In this document: positions 9,311 through 18,095 of the stretch, one piece after another
How positions within the stretch are numbered: the first letter of the stretch is position 1
Layout of the letters: each line of letters opens with the position of its first letter
Assembly: GCA_963706425.1 (NCBI GenBank)
Contig: CAVPMN010000020.1
Span: 1,116,001 to 1,180,000 of the forward strand
Length of the DNA stretch: 64,000 bases
Origin: CAVPMN01 sp963706425
GTDB taxonomy: Bacteria > Actinomycetota > Acidimicrobiia > Acidimicrobiales > Acidimicrobilacustridaceae
Direction of reading: 5' to 3'
Notes under the pieces: generated by a model
Told to the model about the DNA's origin: nothing
Seen by the model: only the letters and a program-made list of their open reading frames with translations
Databases searched by the model: none
Translations under genes and position numbers: made by a program

Positions 9311-9733
9311 TCAGGTGTTGGGTCGCAACCGGGCGGCGAGCAGCTCCATCACCCGGTCGTGCGCCTTGGGCATCTCCTCGAGGAGCTGCTTGAAGTGCTT
9401 GGTGTCGAACGCCAACAGCTTCATGGGCGTCTCGGCCACCACGGAGGCGTTGCGGGGCCGGTGCTCGACGAGCGCCATCTCGCCCACCATCGATCCGGGG
9501 CCCACGGTGGCGATGTGCTCGTCGGCGTTGAAGACGCCGGCCTGGCCGTCGAGGATGACGAAGCACTCCTGGCCGACCCGGCCCTGGTCGATCAGCACCG
9601 CACCTGTCTCGGCGTCGACGTCGTCGGCCAGCTCGGCCACGCGTGCCAACTCGTGGTCGGTGAATCCCTCGAAGAAGGGCACGCCCTTCAGCTTGGCGGC
9701 ACCGTCGACGGCCTTCTTCCTGCTCCCGAACAT
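9311..9733 (-). CDS. Single-domain cyclic-nucleotide-binding protein
   Basis: 140 residues, almost entirely one cNMP-binding beta-roll. The phosphate-binding cassette reads GSMVGEMALVEHRPRNASV, keeping the Gly-Glu and Arg that hold the cyclic phosphate. There is no helix-turn-helix, so it is not a Crp-type transcription factor; no effector domain is visible. It converges with the thiolase gene and diverges from the alcohol dehydrogenase gene. Such stand-alone domains may regulate a partner protein. Confidence 0.85.
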   Translation of the reverse strand: MFGSRKKAVDGAAKLKGVPFFEGFTDHELARVAELADDVDAETGAVLIDQGRVGQECFVILDGQAGVFNADEHIATVGPGSMVGEMALVEHRPRNASVVAETPMKLLAFDTKHFKQLLEEMPKAHDRVMELLAARLRPNT

Positions 9734-9812
9734 GCTCGGACTCTAGAGCACCGACCGGCGAGCGTGCTCGGAAGCTACGTTGACCGCGTTCATGTCGCGG
9801 AAGGGGGCCACG

Positions 9813-10866
9813 ATGAGAGCTGCAGTCATGCGAGGCGGTGCACTCGTCGTCGACGACGTGCCCGAGCCGCAGCCGGGGCCGGGCCAGGTGCTGGTGCGCA
9901 CCCTCGCGTGCGGGATCTGCGGCTCCGATCTGCACACGCTGACCCACGGCGAGCAGATGGTGGCCATGTCGGCCGAGGCCACCGACGCGGCGCCCGACGG
10001 CATGCCGGCGCCGAAGGTGATGGACCTCGGCCACGACGTGGTGATGGGCCACGAGTTCTGCGGTGAGGTGGTCGAGCTCGGCGACAACGTCGGGAACTGC
10101 GCGGTCGGCGACCTGGTGGTGTCGATGCCGGTCACCTTCGATCTCGCCGGCATCCATGCCATCGGCTACTCCAACGACTACCCGGGGGGCTACGGCGAGC
10201 GCATGGTCCTCTCGGATCTGCTCGCGCTGAAGGTGCCCAACGGGCTCGACGCCCGGTCCGCCGCGCTCACCGAGCCGATGGCGGTGGGCCTGCACGCCGT
10301 CAACCGCTCGCAGGTCACCGCCGGTTCGGCGGCCCTGGTGCTCGGCTGTGGGCCCGTCGGGCTGGCCACCATCGCGTCGTTGGCCCTCGCCGGTGTGGAG
10401 CCGATCGTGGCCGCCGACTTCTCGGCCCGGCGCCGTCAGTTGGCCGCGGTGATGGGCGCCCACGAGGTGGTCGACCCTCGCGAGGAGCCCGCCATCGACG
10501 CGTGGCGACGGGTCGACGGGCGCAAGCCGCTGGTGGTCTTCGAGGCCGTCGGCGTGCCGGGCCTGCTCGACCAGGCCATGCGCGCCGCGCCTCGCGGCTC
10601 GCAGATCGTGGTCGTGGGCGTGTGCATGGAGCCCGACACGGTGCGCCCCATGCGGGGCATCATCAAGGAGCTCAACCTGCAGTTCGTCCTCGGCTACGAC
10701 CCGATGGAGTTCGCCGAGACGCTGCGCCGCATCGCCGAGGGTGAGCTGGCGGTCGAGCCCCTCGATCACCGGGCACGTCGACATCGCCGGGGTCCCGCAG
10801 GCGTTCGCGGAGCTGGCCGATCCCGAGCAGCACGCCAAGATCCTGGTGGAGCCGGCCGGCACCTGA
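9813..10866 (+). CDS. Zinc-containing alcohol dehydrogenase family protein (one frameshift)
   Basis: MDR-superfamily NAD(P)-dependent dehydrogenase, about 350 residues. The catalytic-zinc ligands appear in LACGICGSDLH and MGHEFCGEVVELG, the nucleotide fold in LVLGCGPVGLATIA. The structural-zinc four-Cys lobe is missing; in its place is a stretch ending YSNDYPGGYGERM. Near 10775 the frame shifts and the C-terminus continues ITGHVDIAGVPQAFAELADP to the stop. Start is the ATG after GAAGGGGGCC. Substrate not predictable. Confidence 0.85.
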
Positions 10867-10954
10867 GCCACCGGCCCCTGCCGTTACACCACAGAACGCG
10901 GCGACCTATCGCGCGATGCGTGACATTTCCCCACGCGAGGTCTACCGTGGGCGC

Positions 10955-11692
10955 ATGGCCAAGCTGCGCTGCCCCGTCTGTGGGGCCACCAACAAGGGAG
11001 AGCCGTCGGTCTGCCGCCTCTGTGGGGCCAGCATGAGCGACCAGGCCACGCTGCCCGGGTCGGTCGCCGTGCGCGTCGCGCCCGCCAAGAAGAAGGGCCT
11101 GAGCGGCATCTTCCTCATCGCCATCCTGGGGGTGCTCGCCATCGGGGCCCTCGCCATCTTCTTCGGGTTCGGCGGCAGCAACGAGATCGTCGAGAAGGCC
11201 CGCACCGAGGTGCCGGCCCTGCGGGCGGGCGACGCGGACGGTTGGCAGACCGTCGACGACGGTGACGGCGGGTTCACGGTGGAGCTGCCGGGCGAGCCGG
11301 AGAAGGGCTTCGTGCCGTTCGGGCCCGCCGACGACGGCCGGGCCGAGCAGTGGGTCGCCGTCATCGGCGAGGAGACGCAGCTGACGGTGGCCTACACCGG
11401 CGTGCCGGTTCCGGCCGACACCCGCGCCGAGGACTGGCTGGCCGAGCTGGCCTCCGACTGGGCCGTCGCCGCCGGCGGCACCCTCGACGACGTCGAGGAG
11501 GAGATCAGCTTCCGCGGCTATCCGGGGCTCATCGTCACCATCGACGACCTCACCCTCAACGGCGAGTCGGCCACGGCCAAGGCCATGCTCGTGCTCAAGG
11601 GCGAGACGCTCTACGTCGTGCAGTCGCTCTCGGTCTACAAGGACCATCCGCAGTTCGGCCGCGTGGCCAACAGCCTCACGTTCACCTCGTGA
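10955..11692 (+). CDS. Zinc-ribbon, single-pass membrane protein of unknown function
   Basis: 245 residues. An N-terminal zinc ribbon (LRCPVCGATN ... VCRLCGAS), a Lys-rich stretch, one membrane helix (SGIFLIAILGVLAIGALAIFF) and a 150-residue external domain with repeated mixed beta segments ending in NSLTFTS. Resembles actinobacterial membrane proteins with a cytosolic zinc ribbon and an extracytoplasmic DUF domain, but no specific family is recognised. The stop codon lies inside a 19-bp tandem repeat. Confidence 0.7.
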   Translation: MAKLRCPVCGATNKGEPSVCRLCGASMSDQATLPGSVAVRVAPAKKKGLSGIFLIAILGVLAIGALAIFFGFGGSNEIVEKARTEVPALRAGDADGWQTVDDGDGGFTVELPGEPEKGFVPFGPADDGRAEQWVAVIGEETQLTVAYTGVPVPADTRAEDWLAELASDWAVAAGGTLDDVEEEISFRGYPGLIVTIDDLTLNGESATAKAMLVLKGETLYVVQSLSVYKDHPQFGRVANSLTFTS

Positions 11693-11760
11693 GTGGTCAG
11701 GCACCTCGTGAGCGGTCAGGCACCTCCTGAGGGATCGGGCACGTCCTGACGGTGGTCAGG
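11690..11760. repeat. 19-bp tandem repeat with hairpin potential between convergent genes
   Basis: Three full units and a partial fourth of TGAGNGGTCAGGCACCTC plus one base begin at 11690, 11709, 11728 and 11747, the third unit being diverged. Each unit holds TCAGG and the next CCTGA, so TCAGGCACCTCCTGA folds as a 5-bp stem. The array covers the stops of both the zinc-ribbon gene (plus) and prmC (minus), and may serve as a bidirectional terminator. Confidence 0.7.
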
Positions 11761-12610
11761 AGGCTGTGCTCGCGATGAGCACCCGCTCCCGGCCCGCCAG
11801 ATCGAGCTCGATCCGCACCTCGCCATAGCCTCGGACCCGAGCCTGCTCGGCCATCGCCTCCGCCTGCCACGGCGCCAGCTCGAGCACCACCGCCCCCTCG
11901 GCCGCCAGCCAGCTCGCCGACTCCGCCAGCAAGAGCTCGATCGCCTCGGTGCCGGCAGGGCCCGAGACGAGGGCCGCGTGCGGTTCCCAGTCGGCCACCG
12001 ACCGCGGCAGGTCGTCGCCCTCGGCTACGTAGGGCGGGTTGCTGACCACCACGTCGACCCGACCAGCGAGCTCGGCGGGCAGCGCGTCGAACCACGAGCC
12101 CTCGGCGAGGCGCACCCGGGTGGCCGCCCGCCCCAACCCGGCCAGGTTGGCGCGCGCCACATCGAGGGCGTCAGCCGACGAGTCGGTGGCCCACACCTCG
12201 ACGCCTGGCCGTTCGGACGCGATCGACAACGCGATGGCGCCCGACCCGGTGCCCAGGTCGACCACCCGGGTCGCGTCGATGCGGTCGATCTCGGCCAGGG
12301 CGTGCTCGACCAGGACCTCGGTCTCCGGTCGGGGGATCAACACCCGACGATCGACCAGCAGGTCGAGATGCCGGAACCCCCACTCGCCCACGACGTACTG
12401 CAGCGGCTCACCGGTGAGCCTGCGCTCGAGCATCTGGTCGAAGAAGCCGACGCCGCGCTCGGTAGCGAGGGTGTCGATGCCGGTCAGGTAGTCGGCGCCG
12501 TCGAACCCAGCCGCTCGTTCGACGATGCGGCGGGCATCGAGCTCGGGCTGCTCGCACCCGACCTCACGGAGCCGACGGATCGCCTCGTCGGCGAACACCC
12601 GCCAGGGCAC
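11756..12610 (-). CDS. prmC: Peptide chain release factor N5-glutamine methyltransferase
   Basis: Methylates the Gln of the GGQ motif of release factors RF1 and RF2. SAM motif VVDLGTGSGAIALSIA, catalytic VVVSNPPYVAEGDDLPRSV, and the N-terminal substrate-binding helix region LTGEPLQYVVGEWGF. The proposed start is GTG (VPWRVFADEAIRRL), 20 bases after the prfA stop; the frame is open to 12697, but that longer version would overlap prfA. Partner gene prfA lies immediately upstream, the usual pairing. Confidence 0.92.
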   Translation of the reverse strand: MPWRVFADEAIRRLREVGCEQPELDARRIVERAAGFDGADYLTGIDTLATERGVGFFDQMLERRLTGEPLQYVVGEWGFRHLDLLVDRRVLIPRPETEVLVEHALAEIDRIDATRVVDLGTGSGAIALSIASERPGVEVWATDSSADALDVARANLAGLGRAATRVRLAEGSWFDALPAELAGRVDVVVSNPPYVAEGDDLPRSVADWEPHAALVSGPAGTEAIELLLAESASWLAAEGAVVLELAPWQAEAMAEQARVRGYGEVRIELDLAGRERVLIASTAS

Positions 12611-12629
12611 ACCCTCGGGGTCGCCCACC

Positions 12630-13704
12630 TCACGCAGCCGAATCGGCCGAGTGGAGTTGTCGGCTGCGCTCGTCGGCCACGAGGGCGTCGACCACATCGT
12701 CGAGATCGCCGCCGAGCACCTTGTCGAGCTTGTAGAGCGTCAGCCCGATGCGGTGCTCGGTGACCCGGTTCTCCTTGAAGTTGTAGGTGCGGACCTTCTC
12801 GGACCGCCCTCCCCCACCCACCTGATCCTTGCGGGCCGACGACAGCTCAGCCTGCTGGCGATCCTGCTCGCGTTTGCAGCAACCGGGCCCGCAGCACTTG
12901 CAGCGCCTTGGCCCGGTTCTGGATCTGGCTCTTCTCGTCCTGCATCGCCACCACCAGTCCGGTGGGCTTGTGGGTCACCCGCACGGCCGAATCGGTGGTG
13001 TTCACGGACTGACCACCAGGACCCGACGATCGGTAGACGTCGACCTGCAGGTCGTTGGGGTCGATCGACACGTCGATCTCGTCGGCTTCGGGCAGCACCG
13101 TGACCGTGGCCGACGAGGTGTGCACCCGCCCCTGCGACTCGGTGACCGGCACCCGCTGCACCCGATGAGGTCCGCCCTCGTACTTCATGCGGGTCCAGAC
13201 GTCGTCGCCTCGCAGCTCGAACACCACCTCGGAGAACCCGCCCATGTCGGACGGGCTGGCCGACAGCAGCTCGAACCGCCAGCCCCGTCGGGTGGCGTAG
13301 GCCCGGTACATCTCGAACAGGTCGCGCGCGAAGAGGTTGGCCTCTTCGCCACCCTCGGCGCCTCTGATCTCGACGATGACGTTCTTGCCGTCGTTGGGAT
13401 CGCGGGGCAGCAACAGGAGCTTGATCTCCTCCTCGAGCCGCTCGATCTCGCTCTCGGCCTGGTCGACCTCGAGCTTCAGCACCTCGCGGTCGGCCGAATC
13501 GGCGTCGGCGTACATCTCGCGAGCCGTGTCGAGGTCGCTGCGCACCTGCAGCAGCTGCCGGTAGCGCGTGACCAGGTCCTCGAGCTCGCGATAGCGGCGG
13601 GTGAGTGCCGTGTAGCGGGACTGGTCGGCGAACACGTCAGGATCGGACAGGCGCGCCTCGACGTCGAGGTACTCCTCTTCGAGGCGGGCCAGTCGATCGA
13701 GCAT
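12630..13704 (-). CDS. prfA: Peptide chain release factor 1 (one frameshift)
   Basis: Recognises UAA and UAG and triggers peptide release. N-terminal coiled region MLDRLARLEEEYLDVEARL, the GGQ domain YRSSGPGGQSVNTTDSAVR, and C-terminal SEKVRTYNFKENRVTEHRIG are all present. Near 12877 an extra A in a CAAAC run moves the frame between LQVLRARLLQ and EQDRQQAELSS; this is not the programmed site of prfB, which lies near the N-terminus of RF2. Full length is about 358 residues, normal for RF1. Confidence 0.94.
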
Positions 13705-13723
13705 GGTGCCAGGGTAGAGCCGG

Positions 13724-14572
13724 TCAGCCCCGCCAGTCGGACGTGAGCTCGACCACCTCGGCCGGCTCGCGAAGCGCCTCACCGAGCCGGCGGGTGACCG
13801 GATGGGCGTCACGGGCGGGCATGACGAGCAGGAGCCTCGCGCCCGGTGCGTAGCTGAACCGGGCATCGGCCGCGGCCGGCACGAGGTCGAGGTCGATCCC
13901 GACCGAGCAGGCCACCACCACCGGGCCACCATCCCGGTCGACACCCACCGCGACTGCGGCGGTCACGTCCTTCACGCTGGCGCGAGCGATCGTGGGTTCC
14001 ACGGGTTCGAGCGCCTGCACCCCGACGGCTCCCGGGTCGGCAACCAGCGAGGCCCGCAGCCAGCGCTCCGCCGCGAGCCTGCCCAGCGGGTGCATCGGGC
14101 CGCCGCCCCGTCGATGCGACCGCACGCTCTCGACCACCGAGGCCAAGGCGTCCGCCGTGGGCACGTCGCCGTGCACCAGCGCGAACGCCTCGCGGTCGTG
14201 ACGGCCCACGCCCACCTCGACGTGGGCGCCGTCGACGCCGGCGACGATGCGGGCGACCTCGAGACCGGCCACCTCTCCCATCACCACACCGTGCTCGATG
14301 ACGATGTCGGTGCCCGCACCCGCGAGCAGATCGACCAGTTCGAGTGCGTCCGGCGACGGGGTGGCCGGCTGGTGGGCGGCAGCGGGCGTCGCCGGGGTCA
14401 GCGAGCGGTCGACCACCTCCCAGACACGCGGCGGCGTGGAGAACTGCGCGGCGCGGCGCGCCGCCACCCCCGCGTCAGCGGTGACCAGGATGTCGAGCTC
14501 GTCGTGGTCGCGATGTTGTGCCCACGCGAGGGCCCGACCGAGCCCGCTGGCGGGAGACTCCTCGAGCAGCAC
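13724..14572 (-). CDS. Conserved-looking protein of unknown function between rpmE and prfA
   Basis: At least 282 residues, Ala/Val-rich, no membrane helix. Segments such as ERWLRASLVADPGAVGVQAL and ARLLLVMPARDAHPVTRRLG suggest an alternating alpha/beta fold. The coding pattern continues upstream without a stop to the rpmE end (QQSRLYQAKLRALVEGNAAL), but that part contains no ATG, GTG or TTG, so the true N-terminus may begin at a rare start or behind an indel. The reported start is the first GTG. It could be a release-factor-associated protein by position; that is speculation. Confidence 0.6.
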   Translation of the reverse strand: MLLEESPASGLGRALAWAQHRDHDELDILVTADAGVAARRAAQFSTPPRVWEVVDRSLTPATPAAAHQPATPSPDALELVDLLAGAGTDIVIEHGVVMGEVAGLEVARIVAGVDGAHVEVGVGRHDREAFALVHGDVPTADALASVVESVRSHRRGGGPMHPLGRLAAERWLRASLVADPGAVGVQALEPVEPTIARASVKDVTAAVAVGVDRDGGPVVVACSVGIDLDLVPAAADARFSYAPGARLLLVMPARDAHPVTRRLGEALREPAEVVELTSDWRG

Positions 14573-14755
14573 GAACGCCCGGCCCGCGGCACGCAGCGCG
14601 GCGCCGCCGGGGAGGCCGGCTGGCTCGAAGGTCGCAGGATCGACCGGTCCGAGTGCGGCGTTGCCCTCGACGAGGGCGCGCAGCTTGGCCTGGTAGAGGC
14701 GGGACTGCTGGTCTGGGTCGAGGGGAACGGTGCTGCTCCCGACGGGATCCGGTGG

Positions 14756-14965
14756 TCAGCCCTTGCGGCGCTTGCCGTAGCGCTTCTCGAACTTCTCGAT
14801 GCGACCGCCGGTGTCGACCAGCTTCTGGGTGCCGGTGAAGAACGGGTGGCACTCGTTGCAGAGCTCGACGTGGAGGTCGGACTTGGTCGACCGGGTGGTG
14901 AACGTATTGCCGCACGAGCACCGGACCGTGGCCTCGACGTACTCGGGATGGATGTCAGCCTTCAT
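14756..14965 (-). CDS. rpmE: Ribosomal protein bL31, zinc-binding form
   Basis: 69-residue large-subunit protein. The two Cys pairs in CSCGNTF and ELCNECHPFFTG mark the zinc-containing (C+) paralogue, the one usually replaced by a Cys-less version under zinc limitation. Ends KRYGKRRKG. Lies 73 bases downstream of rho, its usual neighbour in Actinobacteria. Confidence 0.97.
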   Translation of the reverse strand: MKADIHPEYVEATVRCSCGNTFTTRSTKSDLHVELCNECHPFFTGTQKLVDTGGRIEKFEKRYGKRRKG

Positions 14966-15038
14966 CGGGACTCCAGTGCAGGAAACTTGCGGGTGGACCA
15001 GTGTGCCGGGGACGGCGACGCAACGGCAACCTGAAGCC

Positions 15039-16760
15039 TCACGCGCCTGCCGGCGCTTTGGCGATCTCGGACAGGAACTCGGCGTTGCTGCGGAACGTCG
15101 CCAGGCGGTCGATCAGCATCTCGAGGCCGGCGCCACCGCCACCTTCGCCGAGACCCGACAGGACCCGCCGCAGCTTCCACACCTGCTGCAGCTCCTTGCG
15201 GTCGAACAACAGCTCCTCGTGACGGGTCGACGACCCGTCGACGTCGATGGCCGGGTAGATCCGGCGCTCGGCCAGCTTGCGGTCGAGCCGCAGCTCCATG
15301 TTGCCGGTGCCCTTGAACTCCTCGAAGATCACCTCGTCCATCTTCGACCCGGTCTCGACGAGGGCCGTGGCGAGGATGGTGAGCGAACCGCCCTCCTCGA
15401 TGTTGCGGGCCGCACCGAAGAACTTCTTCGGCGGATAGAGCGCGCCGGTGTCGATGCCGCCGGACATGATGCGGCCGGTCGCGGGCGCAGCCAGGTTGTA
15501 GGCCCTGGCCAGCCTGGTGATGCCGTCGAGGATGATCACCACGTCCTTGCCGTCCTCGACCATCCGCTTGGCCCGCTCGATGGTGAGCTCGGCGACCATG
15601 GTGTGCTCGTCGGCCGGTCGGTCGAAGGTCGACGCGGCCACGTCGCCCTTGACCCAGCGACGCATGTCGGTGACCTCCTCCGGGCGCTCGTCGACGAGCA
15701 GCACGATGAGGTGCACCTCGGGGTTGTTGGTCTCGATCGATCGGGCGATCTGCTTCATCACCGTGGTCTTGCCGGCCTTGGGGGGCGAGACGATGAGGCC
15801 ACGTTGGCCCTTGCCGATCGGTGCGATGAGGTCGATGATGCGCGCCGTCATGTTGTTCGGGTCGGACGACGACTCGAGCGCGAGGCGATCGTCGGGGAAC
15901 AGCGGGGTGAGGTCCTCGAACCGCGGCCGCTGGCGGGCCTGTTCGGGATCGACCCCGTTGACCTCGTCGATGCGCAGCAGCGCCGGGTTCTTCTCGTTGC
16001 GGCCGGCGGGGCGGGCGGCGCCCTTGACGTGATCGCCCTTGCGCAGGCTGAACTGGCGGGCCTGCTTCACCGAGACGTAGACGTCGTCCTTGCTCGGGAG
16101 GTAGCCGTTGACCCGCAGGAACCCGTAGCCCTCGTCGCGCAGGTCGAGCAGGCCCTGCACCTCTACCGGCTCGCCCTGCCAGGCCTCCTCCGGGCGGTCG
16201 GCGCCACCACGATCGCGACCTCGCCGGCGTCGGCGCCGATTGCCCTGCTCGGGCTCGTCGCCCCGCGACGATTGGCCGCCCTGGCCCTGCTGGCCTCCAC
16301 CCTGCCCGTCGCCGCGTGGCTGATCGCCCCGGTTGCGGTCCCCCGCCTGCTGATCCTGCTCGGGCCCGTCGACCTGGTTGGCCTGGTCCGACTGCTCGTG
16401 GCGCTCGGGCTCGTTGTCGTCGGCACCGGTCGTGTCGTCGGAGCCACGCTCCGGCGCGGCCGACCCGGTGGGTTCGTCGGTTGCTTCGGTCTCGTCGACC
16501 GCCTCCACCGGCGCCTTGGCCTTGCTGCGGCGGCTGCGGGCGGGTGGGGCGCTCGCCGTGTCGCTGGCGTCGTCGCCGGTCCCGCCGGAGCTCGGGCCGG
16601 TCACGCCAGCCAGCTCCAGGATGAGATCGACGATGTCGGCCTTCTTGGCGCGCGAGCCGGGCTTGCCGCCGAGGGCCACCGCGATGGTCTGGAGCTCGTC
16701 GCGGTCTTTCTTCTCGAGCGCCGAACGTTCGAGTTGTTGTGCCTCCACGCTCACCTGCAC
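15039..16760 (-). CDS. rho: Transcription termination factor Rho with long low-complexity insert
   Basis: Hexameric RNA-dependent ATPase. 573 residues: N-terminal SAP-like helix bundle (DRDELQTIAVALGGKPGSRA, about residues 19-50), a hydrophilic insert of about 140 residues rich in Asp, Gln, Gly and Arg and ending in an RRRRRRGRDRGG tract, the cold-shock RNA-binding domain (LDLRDEGYGFLRVNGYLP), then the ATPase with P-loop SPPKAGKTTVMKQIA near residue 325 and the Walker B VVIILDGITRLARAYN. Start taken as GTG; further GTG codons lie close inside. Confidence 0.95.
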   Translation of the reverse strand: MQVSVEAQQLERSALEKKDRDELQTIAVALGGKPGSRAKKADIVDLILELAGVTGPSSGGTGDDASDTASAPPARSRRSKAKAPVEAVDETEATDEPTGSAAPERGSDDTTGADDNEPERHEQSDQANQVDGPEQDQQAGDRNRGDQPRGDGQGGGQQGQGGQSSRGDEPEQGNRRRRRRGRDRGGADRPEEAWQGEPVEVQGLLDLRDEGYGFLRVNGYLPSKDDVYVSVKQARQFSLRKGDHVKGAARPAGRNEKNPALLRIDEVNGVDPEQARQRPRFEDLTPLFPDDRLALESSSDPNNMTARIIDLIAPIGKGQRGLIVSPPKAGKTTVMKQIARSIETNNPEVHLIVLLVDERPEEVTDMRRWVKGDVAASTFDRPADEHTMVAELTIERAKRMVEDGKDVVIILDGITRLARAYNLAAPATGRIMSGGIDTGALYPPKKFFGAARNIEEGGSLTILATALVETGSKMDEVIFEEFKGTGNMELRLDRKLAERRIYPAIDVDGSSTRHEELLFDRKELQQVWKLRRVLSGLGEGGGGAGLEMLIDRLATFRSNAEFLSEIAKAPAGA

Positions 16761-17173
16761 CTCGTTTCGTGTCGTGGGGTCAGTTCAAGATCGGGGGGGG
16801 AGCCGCCTGGGGGGTCCGAACGCTCGCCGAGAGCGAACGCCGGAGATCGAGACCGAGGATGGATCCGCGTGAGCGGGCGGCCGAAGCCATTCGGATCTGC
16901 AGGAGATGTCGTCGCGGATGGGCCCACTCACGAACAGATCGCTGAGGTGTGCTCGTCCCGCGGCTGCGATGGGTTCCGGAACGCTCGTTGGAACGGAGCA
17001 GCCCCCTGCGCGGCGACGGGGTCATGGTAACGGGGCCGTCCGAGGGCGGGCAACCTCCCGGCTTCGCGCCACCTCAGGTCTTCCGCGATCAGGAGTCATC
17101 CAGAACCGCCGACCACTCCGTAGAGCAGCACGTCAGTCACTTAGCACTAATAACGCTCCCAGGAGGAACCCCC
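16761..17173. other. 413-base intergenic region between divergent rho and DUF4397 gene
   Basis: No convincing gene. It should hold the rho leader and promoter on the minus strand and the promoter of the secreted-protein gene on the plus strand. Near the plus-strand gene there is an A/T-richer stretch TTAGCACTAATAACG that may contain a -10 element, and the strong ribosome site AGGAGGA at 17161. A run of eight G lies near 16792. No riboswitch recognised. Confidence 0.5.
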
Positions 17174-17971
17174 ATGAGAATCCGCACCCGCCCCGCGGCC
17201 CGCCGTGTCGCGGCACTGGCTGCGCTCGGCCTCGGCCTCGCCGTGCTGCCCACCGTGACCTCGAGCGCCCAGGAACAGGCCACGCTCTACGTGGTGCACG
17301 GCATCCCGAGCGTCGGGCCCGTCGACGTCTGCGCGAACGGCTCGATCGAACTGCTCTCCGACGTGGCGTTCGGCGGGGTGGCTCCTCTCACGGTGGACGC
17401 CGGCACCTACGACCTCACCGTGCAGGCGGCTGACGCCGGCACCTGCACCGGTGCCACCCTCATCACGCTGAACGGCGCCGAGGTGCCGGCCGGCGCCAAC
17501 GTGTCGGTGGTGGCCAACCTTGCGGGCGGCACGCCGAACCTCGCCGTCTACCCGAACGACGTCAGCGAGATCGCCGCCGGCAACGGCCGAGTGGCCGTCT
17601 ACCACGCCGCCAACGCACCGACGGTCGACGTGCTCGTCAACGGTGGTCCCGGCATCGACGACCTGGCACCTGGCCAGGTGGCCACGGCCGACCTCCCCGA
17701 CGGCAGCTACGAGTTCACCGTGACCTCGGCCGACGGCTCGACCACCGTCGCCACCCTCTCGGACATCCCGATCAACGAGGGTGAGTTGCTGCAGGTGTTC
17801 GCCGTCGGCGCGTTCCCCGACACCAGCGGGCAGAACCCCTTCCAGGTCGTCACCAACACCATCGAGCTCACGGTCGAGACGACCACGACCACCACGGCCG
17901 CACCCACCACCACTGCTCCCACGTCGGCGGGCTCCGGTGCGGTGGCCGCCACCCCTCGCGTCACCGGCTGA
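17174..17971 (+). CDS. Secreted DUF4397-domain protein
   Basis: 265 residues. N-terminal Sec signal peptide with twin-Arg-like basic start (MRIRTRPAARRVAALAALGL) and cleavage near SSAQEQ. Two similar beta-rich segments follow, each with a Y-V/A-H-x(4-6)-P-x-V-D-V pattern (YVVHGIPSVGPVDVC and YHAANAPTVDVLVN), characteristic of DUF4397. The C-terminus is a Thr-rich linker (TTTTTAAPTTTAPTS), typical for wall or membrane-spanning tails, though no sorting motif or helix follows. Strong AGGAGGA ribosome site. Function unknown; adhesion or surface role is only a guess. Confidence 0.85.
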   Translation: MRIRTRPAARRVAALAALGLGLAVLPTVTSSAQEQATLYVVHGIPSVGPVDVCANGSIELLSDVAFGGVAPLTVDAGTYDLTVQAADAGTCTGATLITLNGAEVPAGANVSVVANLAGGTPNLAVYPNDVSEIAAGNGRVAVYHAANAPTVDVLVNGGPGIDDLAPGQVATADLPDGSYEFTVTSADGSTTVATLSDIPINEGELLQVFAVGAFPDTSGQNPFQVVTNTIELTVETTTTTTAAPTTTAPTSAGSGAVAATPRVTG

Positions 17972-17991
17972 CGCTCGATCCTCCCCCCGAG

Positions 17992-18033
17992 ATCGGTGCG
18001 GGTGCGACCCCCTGAGGGTCGTCCCGCACCGAT
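17992..18033 (+). terminator. Strong hairpin after DUF4397 gene
   Basis: ATCGGTGCGGG (17992-18002) pairs perfectly with CCCGCACCGAT (18023-18033); GACCC and GGGTC inside extend the structure. It is followed by TTTCG, a weak U-tract. It starts 21 bases after the stop codon, the expected place for an intrinsic terminator. Confidence 0.8.
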
Positions 18034-18095
18034 TTCGCGTTGTACCCGCGAATATCCATCGCCTGCAGGCCGATCCACGGACAGACTGCACCACC

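Noticed and set aside
9285..9311. Short stem GCCCG/CGGGC between convergent thiolase and cNMP genes as terminator
   Set aside because: Only five base pairs with a 10-base loop, no U-tract; too weak in a GC-rich sequence.
9311..9733. cNMP-domain protein as the regulator of the Crp-like site at 42427
   Set aside because: It has no DNA-binding domain and lies 33 kb away.
12860..12890. Possible programmed frameshift in prfA
   Set aside because: Programmed +1 shifting is a feature of prfB near its N-terminus; here the shift is near the C-terminal third of RF1, at an A run, like other indels in the window.
16790..16800. Run of eight G as a slippage or regulatory element
   Set aside because: Single homopolymer in a noncoding region with many indel errors around; nothing supports a function.
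14799..17030. Long open frames antisense to rho, lacZ (24397-26583) and the molybdopterin gene (51701-53446)
   Set aside because: They are GC-driven shadows with His/Arg/Gly/Val-rich text, no domain, no ribosome site, and lie opposite well-identified genes.
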